DNA of 64,000 bases from Planctopirus ephydatiae (lineage in GTDB: Bacteria > Planctomycetota > Planctomycetia > Planctomycetales > Planctomycetaceae), in contig NZ_CP036299.1 in NCBI RefSeq assembly GCF_007752345.1, forward strand, positions 4,746,001-4,810,000, read 5' to 3'. The notes below the pieces were generated by a model that had not been told where the DNA came from, made no database searches, and worked only from the letters and a program-made list of their open reading frames with translations. Positions 18,559-27,421 of the stretch are shown piece after piece (positions within the stretch are counted from its first letter, which is position 1; every line of letters begins with the position of its first letter). The position numbers and the translations under genes are program-made.

Positions 18559-19002
18559 ATGAGCCAGCGGCAGCTATCGCACACGTTTCGCATCAGTCTA
18601 GGGATATATTTACTGTTTGGATCCCTGGGATTGGTCGGCTGTGGCGGGGGTGGCGATACTCCACCGCTGGGGCTGGTCAGTGGCAAAATCACTTTTGATG
18701 ATCAGCCGCTGGATGATGCTGAGGTGATCTTTCAACCTGCCGATGGGCGGGCCTCAGCGGGTAAGACCAATTCCAGCGGACTCTATTCACTGGCCTATAC
18801 CATGGAAGCGAAGGGAGCACGTATTGGTTCGCATAAAGTCACGATTACTTCTGCGCGAAATGCGAGTGGTGGAGAGGGGCCCGATACTCCCGTAGCTGAA
18901 AGAAAAGAACTCCTGCCAGCGAAGTATCATTCCAAAAGTGAGCTGACTGCTGAAGTCAAAAGTGGATCTAACACAATTAACTTTGATCTGAAATCCAAGT
19001 AA
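18559..19002 (+). CDS. carboxypeptidase-regulatory-like lipoprotein
   Basis: The ATG at 18559 has AGGAG seven bases upstream. A short signal peptide ends in a lipobox-like LVGCGGGG (Cys at about residue 29), so the mature protein is lipid-anchored after a Gly-rich linker. The rest ([38 protein letters not shown]) is a single carboxypeptidase-regulatory-like beta-sandwich. This small lipoprotein commonly follows a DUF1559 gene in planctomycetes, and the two probably work together at the cell envelope. Function unknown. Confidence 0.8.
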   Translation: MSQRQLSHTFRISLGIYLLFGSLGLVGCGGGGDTPPLGLVSGKITFDDQPLDDAEVIFQPADGRASAGKTNSSGLYSLAYTMEAKGARIGSHKVTITSARNASGGEGPDTPVAERKELLPAKYHSKSELTAEVKSGSNTINFDLKSK

Positions 19003-19594
19003 CACAAATCGAGTACTATTGTGAGGCTCGATTGAATCAGGATCTGGCCGTCAGTGCCCGATGACTGATCGACTTATGGCGCACAAAGCTCACTCCCATG
19101 AGTTGCCCCAAGAACTTGTCAATCGTTCACGATCTGTGGTGGATGCTCTGAGCCAAAGTGCGCTGGCGACGAGAGCCGGTTAACGGTCTGTTTTCTCAAC
19201 TTCGCCTACCGACCGCTCGTACTGGTTTGAATTCGATTTAGGTACCTGTTGCAGTCACTCTCCGCGAAGCTGGTGAACGGTGCAGCCCTCTATTCTCGCC
19301 TCCAGTGACCACCAGCATTAAAGCGAGGCAGTTGTCAGGCAGCAGGATTCGACAATCCTGACGAAACAACTCACGCATTCGTCACTCATTGAAGGTCAGA
19401 AAAATCGCGAGATTTGGCAGAAAATGTGGATTCTGAGTTGGAATCAATCAACAGACTTGTTTTGATTTTGCGTACATTGTTGTGATATGCGATGAGTTCA
19501 GCTCGGAAAACGAGTGGTTTCGTGAAGAGCTTTCCTGCAGCTCGATCGCTCAATGGTTGAAAACAAACCTGCCAGAAGTCGTCGGGAGTGGTGA
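19003..19594. other. 592-base intergenic region with a compound hairpin
   Basis: No ORF is supported here. A nested inverted repeat lies at about 19334-19368: GTCAGG...CCTGAC enclosing AGGATT-CGAC-AATCCT. The last ~100 bases before the S9 peptidase are AT-rich (TTGATTTTGCG..TGTTGTGATATG) and probably carry its promoter, but I cannot define -35/-10 boxes convincingly. Confidence 0.35.
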
Positions 19595-21946
19595 ATGAAA
19601 CCTTATGTCTGGTTGATGGTCATGGCGTGGTCTCTGCCCTGCCTTGGGGGCTCATTATTGATCAGTGAGGACCAACCACCACAAACCTCGCCCGAGGCGA
19701 AAATCTACCGTGATCGGATTTCGCCCACCTGGCTGACAGATGAATCGGCCCTGTGGTATCGCGTTGAGGTGGCTCCGAAGAAGGAAGAGTACATTCGCAT
19801 CGAAGCAGCGACTGGCCGCCGGAGCGTTCACAAAGATTTCAAATCGATGAATCTGCCAGGCCCTGCGGAGATTCGCACCTCGACACTCACGACCAGCAGA
19901 CGCAAAGGCCCTGCGGAATCGGAGATTTCCTGCCATCTGGAGTTTAAAAATCAGCTGGATGAACCAGTCAAACTCGCCTGGGTAAAAGCTGAAGGGGAGT
20001 CGATTCCGTATGCAGTGATCGAGCCAAACGCCAGCCACACCCAGCACACCTATCAGACACACCAGTGGATCATCACAAAGCAGAATGGCGATCAAATCGC
20101 CACAATTTATGCGGAGCCTGCCACCTCACGCATATTGATCGATGGTCCGTCAGGAAAAGCACCGAGGAATTCTCCCCCCAAAAGGCCCAGATCTTCTGCT
20201 CAAGGGTTCTCTCCCGACGGAAAATGGTGTGCTCGCGGATCAGGGAATCAGGTCATTCTCACAAACCGCCAGATGCAGGATGAAGTTCGCATTTCTCCGC
20301 CCATCCCGGCAGATGCCAAAATCTTTGGGACAGCCTCTTGGTCGCCAAATTCTGAGGCCTTTGTGTTTTCGTCAGCCATACCTGTCAAGGTGCGGCAAAT
20401 CTCGATTGTCGAGACCTCACCCAAAGATCAACTGCAACCCAAGGTACGTCAGTTGAACTATGCCAAACCAGGCGATGAACTGGACCAGCCAGTCCCCGTG
20501 CTCTTCCGTCTCGAGAACGGCTCCTTTCAGCCAGTCGTGCTGGATTCGACGCTCTTTACCAATCAGTTTACCAGTTCCCCTTTGATGAATTTTCAGTGGT
20601 CGGAAGATGGCCGCGAGTTTTACTTCGATTTTAATCAGCGGGGACATCAGTGCTATCGAATTCTCGCCGTTGATGTGAAGACCGGGCAGGTTCGTCCTGT
20701 CGTCGAAGAGGTAAGCCAAACGTTTGTCGACTACCGCAATCTCTCATGGCGACATTGGCTGCCGAAGACGAATGAACTCCTCTGCAAGAGCGAGCGAGAT
20801 GGATGGAGTCATCTTTGGAAATTTGATGTTTCCGGGCAGAAATCACCACAACAGCTGGCGTCTGGCCCATGGGTCGTTCGAGATATTCAGCGAGTCGACG
20901 AAGCCTCACAAACGATCTGGTTCACAGCCAATGGGTTGCGTCCTGAAGAAGATCCTTACCATCTCCATCTCTGTAAAGTCTCGTTCGATGGCACGGGTTT
21001 TCAACAGCTCACACAAGGCGATGGGACTCACGAAATTCAGTTCTCTCCTCAATCGACCTACTTTGTCGATACCTGGTCGCGGATCGATCATCCTCCTGTG
21101 GTCGAACTTCGGAAGAGTGCTGACAGCCAGTTGATCTGTGAAATGGAGCGTGCCGACGCAACGGCGTATTTAGCCGCAGGCCACGCCTTTCCCGAAAGGT
21201 TTGTAGCCACAGGACGAGACGAGAAGACCAACATTTATGGAGTGATCTTTAAGCCTACAAAATTCGACCCAGCCAAGAAGTATCCTGTCTTGGAAAATAT
21301 CTACGCTGGCCCTCACGGGGCTTTTGCACCGAAACGGTTTGTAGCAGCCAGGCAGATGCAATCGTTTGCCGATCTAGGCTTTATCGTGGTGCAGGCCGAT
21401 GGCATGGGCACCAACTATCGAGGCAAGGCGTTTCATGATGTCGCCTGGAAGAATCTGAAAGACTCCGGCTTCCCGGATCGTATCCGGTGGATCGAAGCCG
21501 CCGCTACAACCCGTCCTTGGATGGATTTAACCCGCGTGGGAATTTACGGCGGAAGTGCTGGCGGGCAATCGGCGATGAGAGCACTTTTGGATTACTCGGA
21601 TTTTTATCACGTCGCAGTCGCGGATTGCGGCTGCCACGACAACCGCATGGATAAAATCTGGTGGAATGAACTCTGGATGGGCTGGCCTGTCGACGAAAGT
21701 TATGCAGCCAGTTCGAACGCAGTCGATGCCCACAAACTCAAAGGCAAACTGCTGTTGATTGTCGGTGAACTCGATTCCAACGTCGATCCTGCCAGTACGA
21801 TGCAGGTGGTGGCGGCATTGCAGAAAGCAGGAAAGTCGTTCGACTTCCAACCCATCATCAACGCCAACCACGGGGCCGCAGAAACACCCGCAGGCAGCCG
21901 GGCCCGCAAAGAGTTTCTCATCCGCCACTTGAAGCCAGAACTTTAA
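19595..21946 (+). CDS. exported S9 family peptidase (dipeptidyl-peptidase IV-like)
   Basis: ATG at 19595 with GGGAGTGGTGA upstream. An N-terminal signal peptide (YVWLMVMAWSLPCLGGSLL) is followed by a beta-propeller-like region (residues ~150-510, with repeats such as SPDGKWCARG, WSPNSEAFVF, WSEDGREFYF). The C-terminal alpha/beta-hydrolase domain has nucleophile Ser654 in YGGSAGGQSA, a probable Asp in VGELDSNVDP and His in NANHGAAE. The length (783 aa) fits the DPP-IV/acylaminoacyl peptidase group of S9. It likely trims peptides after Pro or Ala in the periplasm. The Cys pair in ADCGCHD is unusual but outside the triad. Confidence 0.85.
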   Translation: MKPYVWLMVMAWSLPCLGGSLLISEDQPPQTSPEAKIYRDRISPTWLTDESALWYRVEVAPKKEEYIRIEAATGRRSVHKDFKSMNLPGPAEIRTSTLTTSRRKGPAESEISCHLEFKNQLDEPVKLAWVKAEGESIPYAVIEPNASHTQHTYQTHQWIITKQNGDQIATIYAEPATSRILIDGPSGKAPRNSPPKRPRSSAQGFSPDGKWCARGSGNQVILTNRQMQDEVRISPPIPADAKIFGTASWSPNSEAFVFSSAIPVKVRQISIVETSPKDQLQPKVRQLNYAKPGDELDQPVPVLFRLENGSFQPVVLDSTLFTNQFTSSPLMNFQWSEDGREFYFDFNQRGHQCYRILAVDVKTGQVRPVVEEVSQTFVDYRNLSWRHWLPKTNELLCKSERDGWSHLWKFDVSGQKSPQQLASGPWVVRDIQRVDEASQTIWFTANGLRPEEDPYHLHLCKVSFDGTGFQQLTQGDGTHEIQFSPQSTYFVDTWSRIDHPPVVELRKSADSQLICEMERADATAYLAAGHAFPERFVATGRDEKTNIYGVIFKPTKFDPAKKYPVLENIYAGPHGAFAPKRFVAARQMQSFADLGFIVVQADGMGTNYRGKAFHDVAWKNLKDSGFPDRIRWIEAAATTRPWMDLTRVGIYGGSAGGQSAMRALLDYSDFYHVAVADCGCHDNRMDKIWWNELWMGWPVDESYAASSNAVDAHKLKGKLLLIVGELDSNVDPASTMQVVAALQKAGKSFDFQPIINANHGAAETPAGSRARKEFLIRHLKPEL

Positions 21947-22050
21947 CCTCAAACCAGAGATCCAACCTTTAAAATCGCTTGGCTCGATTTCCGCAGAAAC
22001 AATCCACCGGGGCGATGATCCGTCATTGCCCTTGTTCGCATTTTTTCGAA

Positions 22051-22176
22051 CGAGCCGGAAGCGTCAGCGGCGGACATTTTCCTATTCCTCTTGACAATCA
22101 AGTTTGGCCATCAAATCGACTTGTCATTGTTCTTGCGGTGAAAATGAGAGTGCCCGTCGCTGACGCTTCCGGCTCG
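22051..22176. repeat. REP/MITE-like element with 19-bp perfect terminal inverted repeats
   Basis: CGAGCCGGAAGCGTCAGCG (22051-22069) is repeated exactly in reverse complement at 22158-22176, and the match continues a few bases inward with one mismatch. The 126-base unit contains no ORF and lies between the peptidase and tRNA-Gln. The arrangement resembles a REP pair or miniature inverted-repeat element. Confidence 0.6.
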
Positions 22177-22211
22177 TGAATGGCGACCTGCGTTCAAGAG
22201 GCCCAAAACAC

Positions 22212-22235
22212 AAAAACCCCTGTCAGGCAGGGGTT
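22212..22235 (-). terminator. intrinsic terminator after tRNA-Gln
   Basis: On the minus strand AACCCCTG, loop CCTGA, CAGGGGTT, then TTTGTGTTTT. The 8-bp stem plus U-rich tail sits 37 bases past the 3' end of the tRNA, on the same strand. Confidence 0.75.
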
Positions 22236-22271
22236 ATGAAAGCTGATGATGATTTTTGAAGATCAAGGAAG

Positions 22272-22342
22272 TTACCCCGCCAGGATTCGAACCTGAACGT
22301 GCAGGACCAAAACCTGCTGTGCTACCGTTACACTACGGGGTA
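22272..22342 (-). tRNA. tRNA-Gln (anticodon TTG)
   Basis: On the minus strand the acceptor stem TACCCCG pairs with CGGGGTA, followed by discriminator A. The D-arm region GTGTAACGGTAGCAC, the anticodon stem GCAGG/CCTGC with loop TTTTGGT (anticodon TTG), and the T-arm CAGG-TTCGAAT-CCTG are all present. It is 71 nt long without an encoded CCA. It decodes CAA (and CAG by wobble). A terminator follows. Confidence 0.93.
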
Positions 22343-22505
22343 CCTGAAGTGAGGAATCACCTCTGAAATGAGTGTAGTGCCCTCTGGCGAGAGCGGCAAG
22401 CCATCAATCCTCGACTGCAGGGAGCAATCAAGTTTTTGCCGCAACCCCAATCCTTGTGAGGATTTTTGCGCTGGTGTTCATGCTGGCATCAATGAGAAAT
22501 CACTT

Positions 22506-22545
22506 AAAAAAACGGGAGCGACAGGCTATCCACCCATCGCTCCCG
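22506..22545 (-). terminator. strong intrinsic terminator
   Basis: On the minus strand, CGGGAGCGA (22545-22537) pairs perfectly with TCGCTCCCG (22521-22513) and is followed directly by seven T residues. It lies 30 bases past the stop of the CnaB-like protein gene and surely ends that transcript. Confidence 0.9.
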
Positions 22546-22574
22546 GAATATTCATTCTCTGAGAACCACTTGGA

Positions 22575-23234
22575 TTATGGTGTCTTGGGAATCTGATTCA
22601 GCTGATTCAGAATCTGGTTGTTCTGGTTCTTGATATCGTCATTCTGGCTGACAGCCACAGCGCCCAGCACCACACCGGCAATCACACCCGAGGTGAGCAG
22701 CACCATGCCGGGAGTGACACCACCAAATTGTCCACGCACTGCTGGCGACTGGGCCACCATGGTGAAGCCGGTTTTCGCTGCAGGTGGTGCCGTTCGCTCT
22801 GTCCAGGCACGCACGGTCCGAGTTTCATTCCCGGCAGCAATCCGGTAAGTACCACCTTTCAACCCTTTGACGGCAAACTGTCCCTGGGCATCAGTGTTGG
22901 TCTGAGCAATCGAATTGTTTCCAGCCTGAATATCCACGACGGCCCCAGCAAGAGGTTGTCCCTGGGTATCGACCAGGCGACCTTGGAGTTCACCGCCGAC
23001 GAGCGTTACATCCACAACGGGAGCAACTTCCTTGGCAGGAGCCTGAATAGCACGAGCCTGAGCAGCAGGTGCAGGTGCCGCTGCGGGGAGGGAATTTTCC
23101 AGAGCCGGTGCTGCGGGTGCTGAGAAACCTGCACCGGGTGCCTGATTGCCAGCCAGTGCCAGGCTGTGTGGGCAGAGAATTCCGCCAGCAACCAATGCCA
23201 CCAGAGCAGCACGGTAAAATTTCATTGTTCGCAT
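22575..23234 (-). CDS. exported carboxypeptidase-regulatory-like (CnaB-type) protein (219 aa)
   Basis: The ATG at 23234 has AAGGA at 8 bases; a second ATG lies three codons in. Signal peptide: FYRAALVALVAGGILCPHSLALA. Then comes an Ala/Pro-rich linker (residues ~30-75), a single regulatory-like beta-sandwich (GELQGRLVDTQGQPLAGAVV, TDAQGQFAVKGLKGGTYRI), and a C-terminal hydrophobic helix (GMVLLTSGVIAGVVLGAVAV) followed by an Asn/Gln-rich tail. It is thus an envelope protein anchored near its C-terminus. Monocistronic: own leader and a perfect terminator. Function unknown. Confidence 0.75.
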   Translation of the reverse strand: MRTMKFYRAALVALVAGGILCPHSLALAGNQAPGAGFSAPAAPALENSLPAAAPAPAAQARAIQAPAKEVAPVVDVTLVGGELQGRLVDTQGQPLAGAVVDIQAGNNSIAQTNTDAQGQFAVKGLKGGTYRIAAGNETRTVRAWTERTAPPAAKTGFTMVAQSPAVRGQFGGVTPGMVLLTSGVIAGVVLGAVAVSQNDDIKNQNNQILNQLNQIPKTP

Positions 23235-23869
23235 GACATCGATCCTTGTGAGAACAAAACGGGCGAAAAGAGCGATCTCAGAGAAATTTCAGTATTGAAA
23301 CTTCAGAACCACGGAATGGACAGACCACCCTGAACGGGTAGCTTTCGCAGGCCAGAATCCTTGGGTTGAAATCGCCAGGGGGGTAACAAAATGTGAGATC
23401 AGGGAAATCGCAGCGTTCATTCCGAATGAGTCAGACTCACTCAGAAGCACACGGATTTACAGTGAAACTGGGAGAACTTAGTGGAAGGGTATTGAATCGA
23501 GGTATCTTGGGAATTTAGCCGTGCACTCTGGGACAAATCGATGGGGGCAGTACTATCGAGTAGTGACTCTCAAGGAATGCCCTTGAAGCAGACTGTGCCG
23601 AAACAACACGGACAGAATTCACTCAAGAGCACGGAATCTGCTGCAAGATGGTTTTTTCGTCAACCACAATTTCCTGAAAAAATCGAACCCGCGAGGTTTC
23701 TCTCAAGTCTTTCTCACTCTTCTGAGTGAATCGCCGAAATCCGATCTCGACAGAACCGGGCTCGATTCGGTACACCACGCGATGACCGCCTGCAATTCCC
23801 GCCTCCTGGCAATCGCCTGCTCCTCTCTGTTTCCAACGTGCCCTTCCTTCCTACAGCACGATTTTTCCT
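23235..23869. other. 635-base region between divergent envelope gene and flagellar operon
   Basis: This stretch should contain the promoters for the minus-strand CnaB-like gene and for fliF. Short palindromes such as TGAGT-CAG-ACTCA (~23427) and TCACTC-TTCT-GAGTGA (~23714) are visible. I found no convincing sigma-54 (-24/-12) or sigma-28 promoter. An ORF of 62 codons at 23541 lacks an RBS and is not supported. Confidence 0.35.
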
Positions 23870-25519
23870 ATGAATTTCCTTCAATCACTGCAGCAGCAGT
23901 TCAGTTCACTGTGGAGTTCGATGAACTCGGCACAGCGAATTTCGTTAATCGTTGCGCCCCTGATTCTGCTGGCCGGTTTTGGTTTTCTTTACTGGTCGAA
24001 CAACACGTCTGGGATGGTCGCACTCTCGTGGGGCAAAGTCTTTACCACCGAAGAACTGATTGCCGCCGAACATGCTCTGATGGAAGCTGGCCTCACAGAT
24101 TTTCAGAGACAGGGCCGCATGCTGCTGGTTCCAGCGGCTGAAAAAGACCGCTACAACGCGGCTCTGCTCGAATTCGATGCCATGCCCGAAGATCTCGGGT
24201 CTCAGTTACTCAAGCATTATGAATCGCTGAGCCCGTTCATCACGGAAAAGCAGCGTCATGAGATGCGCGAAGCGATGCTGCTGAAAGAAGTCGCTCAGAC
24301 GCTTAAAGCGATTCCCAATGTGGAAGATGCCCGCGTGGTGATTGCCAATCCTAATCGCAGAAACTCATGGAGTCAGAAAGGAACCGTCACAGCCAACGTG
24401 ACGATCACTCCCAAAAAAGGACGCGAGCTTTCGACCCGGCTGGTGGCTTCGATTCGTGCAGCAGTGGCCAGCATGGTTCCAGATCTGAAGACCTCCGATG
24501 TCACTGTGTTCGATCCCGTGAATGAAGTGACATATGCCGGTGATGCGGCGGACGATCCTCTCAGCAGCCAACTGGTTCAGAGAATTCGCGAACTGACGAA
24601 ACAGTACGAATCGCAGATCTCGAAAAGCCTGTCTTACATTCCAGGTGTGAATGTGACTGTGCATGTTGATATCGAGAACCTGAAATCATCAGTCATTCGG
24701 ACTCAGCAGATCGATCCCAAAAAATCGGCTCCTGTGATTTCCAATGAGTTCACTGTTAACGATACACAAACCCAGAGGGCACCGCGTGGTGAACCCGGGC
24801 AGGTGGCCAATCGTCCTGCCAGTGTGGGTGGCAGTGCCGGCAGTGACCGCAATCGCCAGATGACAGAATCCGATAACCGGGTTGTGAATGGTGTGAGTTT
24901 TGAGATCAGCGAAAAGCAGCTTCTGGCTGCCATGCCGAAAGCTGTGCAGGTGAGTATCAGTGTGCCGCGTGATTACTACCGCGGGATTGCTGCCCAGCGT
25001 ACTGCCGCCGGTGAGAAGGATCCGGCACTGACGGAAATCCCGGCCATTGAAAAAGAAGTGCTCGCCTCGGTCTCAAAAAGTGTCAACCGCCTGATCCCGG
25101 CAGATTCTCCCGATGATGCCATAGTTGTCAGTACCGTTGATACACTCGCAAAGGAACTTCCGACAGTCACCATCCCGTGGACTGAAACCGCGTGGCAATT
25201 CTTCCGTGAATATGGCAGCACGATGGCTCTGGGAGCCTTTGCCATCTATGTCGCCATGATGCTGCGGAAATCGATGGGAAGCCTGGCTCAGGCGAATGCC
25301 TCGCCAGGCGATAGCCGCACAGATAATGCAAATGGCATGAATCCTTCGAGTCCGGGAGGCGGCCCGGAAGCTGCGATGGCGATGAATGCACTTCAGGGTG
25401 CCAGCGCTGCCTTACCCCCCAAACCTGCCACACGGCGTGATCAGTTACAGGCGATTGTTCGCGATAATCCGGAAGCCACGGCGGCCCTGTTAGGAAAATG
25501 GATTCAGGCTGCCAAGTAG
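23870..25519 (+). CDS. fliF: flagellar MS-ring protein FliF
   Basis: A 549-residue protein with an N-terminal TM helix (ISLIVAPLILLAGFGFLYW), followed by the YscJ/FliF ring-building motif (AEHALMEAGLTDFQRQG, then LLKEVAQTLKAIPNVEDARVVIANP) and the FliF C-terminal region with a second TM helix near residues 445-465 and a short cytoplasmic tail ending in the FliG-binding pattern (AIVRDNPEATAALLGKWI). It builds the MS ring in the inner membrane. First gene of the fli operon. No strong Shine-Dalgarno is seen before its ATG. Confidence 0.93.
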   Translation: MNFLQSLQQQFSSLWSSMNSAQRISLIVAPLILLAGFGFLYWSNNTSGMVALSWGKVFTTEELIAAEHALMEAGLTDFQRQGRMLLVPAAEKDRYNAALLEFDAMPEDLGSQLLKHYESLSPFITEKQRHEMREAMLLKEVAQTLKAIPNVEDARVVIANPNRRNSWSQKGTVTANVTITPKKGRELSTRLVASIRAAVASMVPDLKTSDVTVFDPVNEVTYAGDAADDPLSSQLVQRIRELTKQYESQISKSLSYIPGVNVTVHVDIENLKSSVIRTQQIDPKKSAPVISNEFTVNDTQTQRAPRGEPGQVANRPASVGGSAGSDRNRQMTESDNRVVNGVSFEISEKQLLAAMPKAVQVSISVPRDYYRGIAAQRTAAGEKDPALTEIPAIEKEVLASVSKSVNRLIPADSPDDAIVVSTVDTLAKELPTVTIPWTETAWQFFREYGSTMALGAFAIYVAMMLRKSMGSLAQANASPGDSRTDNANGMNPSSPGGGPEAAMAMNALQGASAALPPKPATRRDQLQAIVRDNPEATAALLGKWIQAAK

Positions 25520-25578
25520 CTGTTTGGTGTTCCCATTCGATTTAGTCATGGTCATTTGGTTTACGAGGTCACCACATA

Positions 25579-26571
25579 ATGGACGCCATACGCAAAGCTG
25601 CCATTCTGCTGCTCAGCATGGAAAAGCCATTGGCTGCCGAGGTGCTCGCCAGCATGACCCGTGAGCAGGTCGAGCGTGTGACTTTGGAAATTGCGAAAGT
25701 CGATGATGTCACTCGCGAGCAGCAGGAAAGTGTTTTTGATGAGTTCTTTCAGGGCGTCAATGAGCTCACACCAATTGAACGGGGTGGCTTAGGCGCTGCG
25801 AACGAACTACTCGAACAATCGCTGGGGAAAGAACATGCCGGGCAGATTCTCGAGAATGTCCGGCAATCGATGAACTCAGTTCCGTTCTCATTTCTGCATA
25901 AAGTGGGTGCCGAGAACTTGCTGACGTTTATCTCGGAAGAGCATCCGCAGACGATTGCACTGATCATGTCTCACCTGCCGGCTGCACTGGCGGCAGAAGT
26001 TCTCAGTGGTTTGCCATCACTCCGGCAACTGGAAGTAATTCGGCGAATTGCCGGTATGGAGCAAACCAGTCCGGAAGTGATTGCCACGATCGAGAAGTCG
26101 TTGCAGAGCCGCATGACGAGCATGTTCAACCAGCAATTGGAAAATGCCGGGGGCGTGCCAATGGTGGCCCAGATCTTGAACGTGACTGACCGGATGACGA
26201 ACAAAGGGATTCTGGAAAGCCTCGATCAGGAAGACAGTGAACTGGCCGACGAAATCCGCCGACTGATGTTCGTCTTCGACGACTTGCTCAAGCTCGATAA
26301 CAAGTCGATCCAGGCACTGCTCAAAGAAGTGGATAACAGTCAGTGGGCTCTGGCACTCAAGGGAGCTTCCGAAGAAATCAAGCAGAAGATCTTTGGCAAC
26401 CTTTCCCAACGGGCGGCGGAAATGCTCAAGGAAGAAATCGAGTATCTGGGTGCCGTTCGACTCTCCGATGTCGAACAGATGCAGCAGCAGATTGTCGATG
26501 CGGTGCGGCGATTGGAAGACGCGGGCGAAATCGTGGTCGCAGCCGGCGGCGGAGAACAGTTTGTGAGTTAG
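25579..26571 (+). CDS. fliG: flagellar motor switch protein FliG
   Basis: ATG preceded by GAGGT. 330 residues with FliG N-terminal (RKAAILLLSMEKPLAAEVLASM), middle (EHPQTIALIMSHLPAALAAEVL, the EHPQ motif) and C-terminal domains (FVFDDLLKLDNKSIQALLKEV with the charged torque residues, then SQRAAEMLKEEIEYLGAV). It binds FliF and converts stator force into rotation. Length is standard. Confidence 0.95.
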   Translation: MDAIRKAAILLLSMEKPLAAEVLASMTREQVERVTLEIAKVDDVTREQQESVFDEFFQGVNELTPIERGGLGAANELLEQSLGKEHAGQILENVRQSMNSVPFSFLHKVGAENLLTFISEEHPQTIALIMSHLPAALAAEVLSGLPSLRQLEVIRRIAGMEQTSPEVIATIEKSLQSRMTSMFNQQLENAGGVPMVAQILNVTDRMTNKGILESLDQEDSELADEIRRLMFVFDDLLKLDNKSIQALLKEVDNSQWALALKGASEEIKQKIFGNLSQRAAEMLKEEIEYLGAVRLSDVEQMQQQIVDAVRRLEDAGEIVVAAGGGEQFVS

Positions 26572-26653
26572 GGACGTTTGGCATTGGGTCTTTGGTTTTT
26601 GTCCTTTGAATTTCAAATACCCAACACCTAACGCCCAACACCAAGGCTTTGAT

Positions 26654-27421
26654 ATGTTGACGGGTTCTCGAGTTCTGAAAGCTGGCATGGCTCCTGGCAG
26701 CCAAGGCCCCGTCGTCTTCAATTACGACGACCTTCAGGCTCAAGGTGAGAGCTATCTGGCCCGTGTGCGGGAACAAGCGGCCAAGTTGATTGATGATGCC
26801 CGAAAGCAGGCGGATGAGCTGGTGAAAAACGCCCACTCGAAGGCAGAACAAGCCGGCTATCAGGCTGGCCAGGCAATGGCATTGCGCGAGATGGATCAGC
26901 GGCTGCAGACGAACGTCGACCATCAGGTGAAGGAGCGAATTGGTCAATTGCTGCCTGCCCTGGAGCAGCTTTCTCGACAGATTGAACAACTCAAAGCCGA
27001 CTGGATTGCTCGCTGGGAGACTTTGGCAGTTGAGCTTTCGCTCGCGATTGCCGAGCGACTGATGGGACAGAAAATTGCGGCCGACCCGGAAGCGGTGAAG
27101 CCCATGATTCAGAGCGCGCTCGAACTGGCCTCGCGAGAAGAGATTGTCCTGGCAATTCATCCCACCGATTGGGAAGTCCTGGGGCACGACGAGGGGCTGC
27201 GCCTGCTGGCTTCAATGGCTGGTTGCGGTGAGGTTTCGATTCAACACGATGCGTCGCTTTCACGCGGCAGTTGCATCGTTTCGACCCGGCATGGCGAAAT
27301 CGACGCCCGTCTGGAAACCATGCTCGACCGCATGACGAGTGAACTTTTGGGTACAGCCCATCGACTGCTCCCGCACCAGCAGGCCGCCTGCAGCACATCG
27401 ATTTCGGGAAACTCGCCATGA
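26654..27421 (+). CDS. fliH: flagellar export apparatus regulator FliH
   Basis: I place the start at ATG 26654 (AAGG upstream); the frame begins at a TTG 16 codons earlier inside a repetitive leader. The 255-residue protein has an Ala/Lys/Glu-rich coiled coil (YLARVREQAAKLIDDARKQADELVKNA) and a C-terminal FliH/HrpE-type domain (LAIAERLMGQKIA, EEIVLAIHPTDWEVL, GSCIVSTRHGEIDARLETML). It overlaps fliI by 4 bases. FliH holds the FliI ATPase in check and docks it at the export gate. Confidence 0.85.
   Translation: MLTGSRVLKAGMAPGSQGPVVFNYDDLQAQGESYLARVREQAAKLIDDARKQADELVKNAHSKAEQAGYQAGQAMALREMDQRLQTNVDHQVKERIGQLLPALEQLSRQIEQLKADWIARWETLAVELSLAIAERLMGQKIAADPEAVKPMIQSALELASREEIVLAIHPTDWEVLGHDEGLRLLASMAGCGEVSIQHDASLSRGSCIVSTRHGEIDARLETMLDRMTSELLGTAHRLLPHQQAACSTSISGNSP

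Noticed and set aside
23541-23729. 62-codon plus-strand frame before fliF
   Set aside because: No ribosome binding site or recognisable content; likely chance frame in the promoter region.
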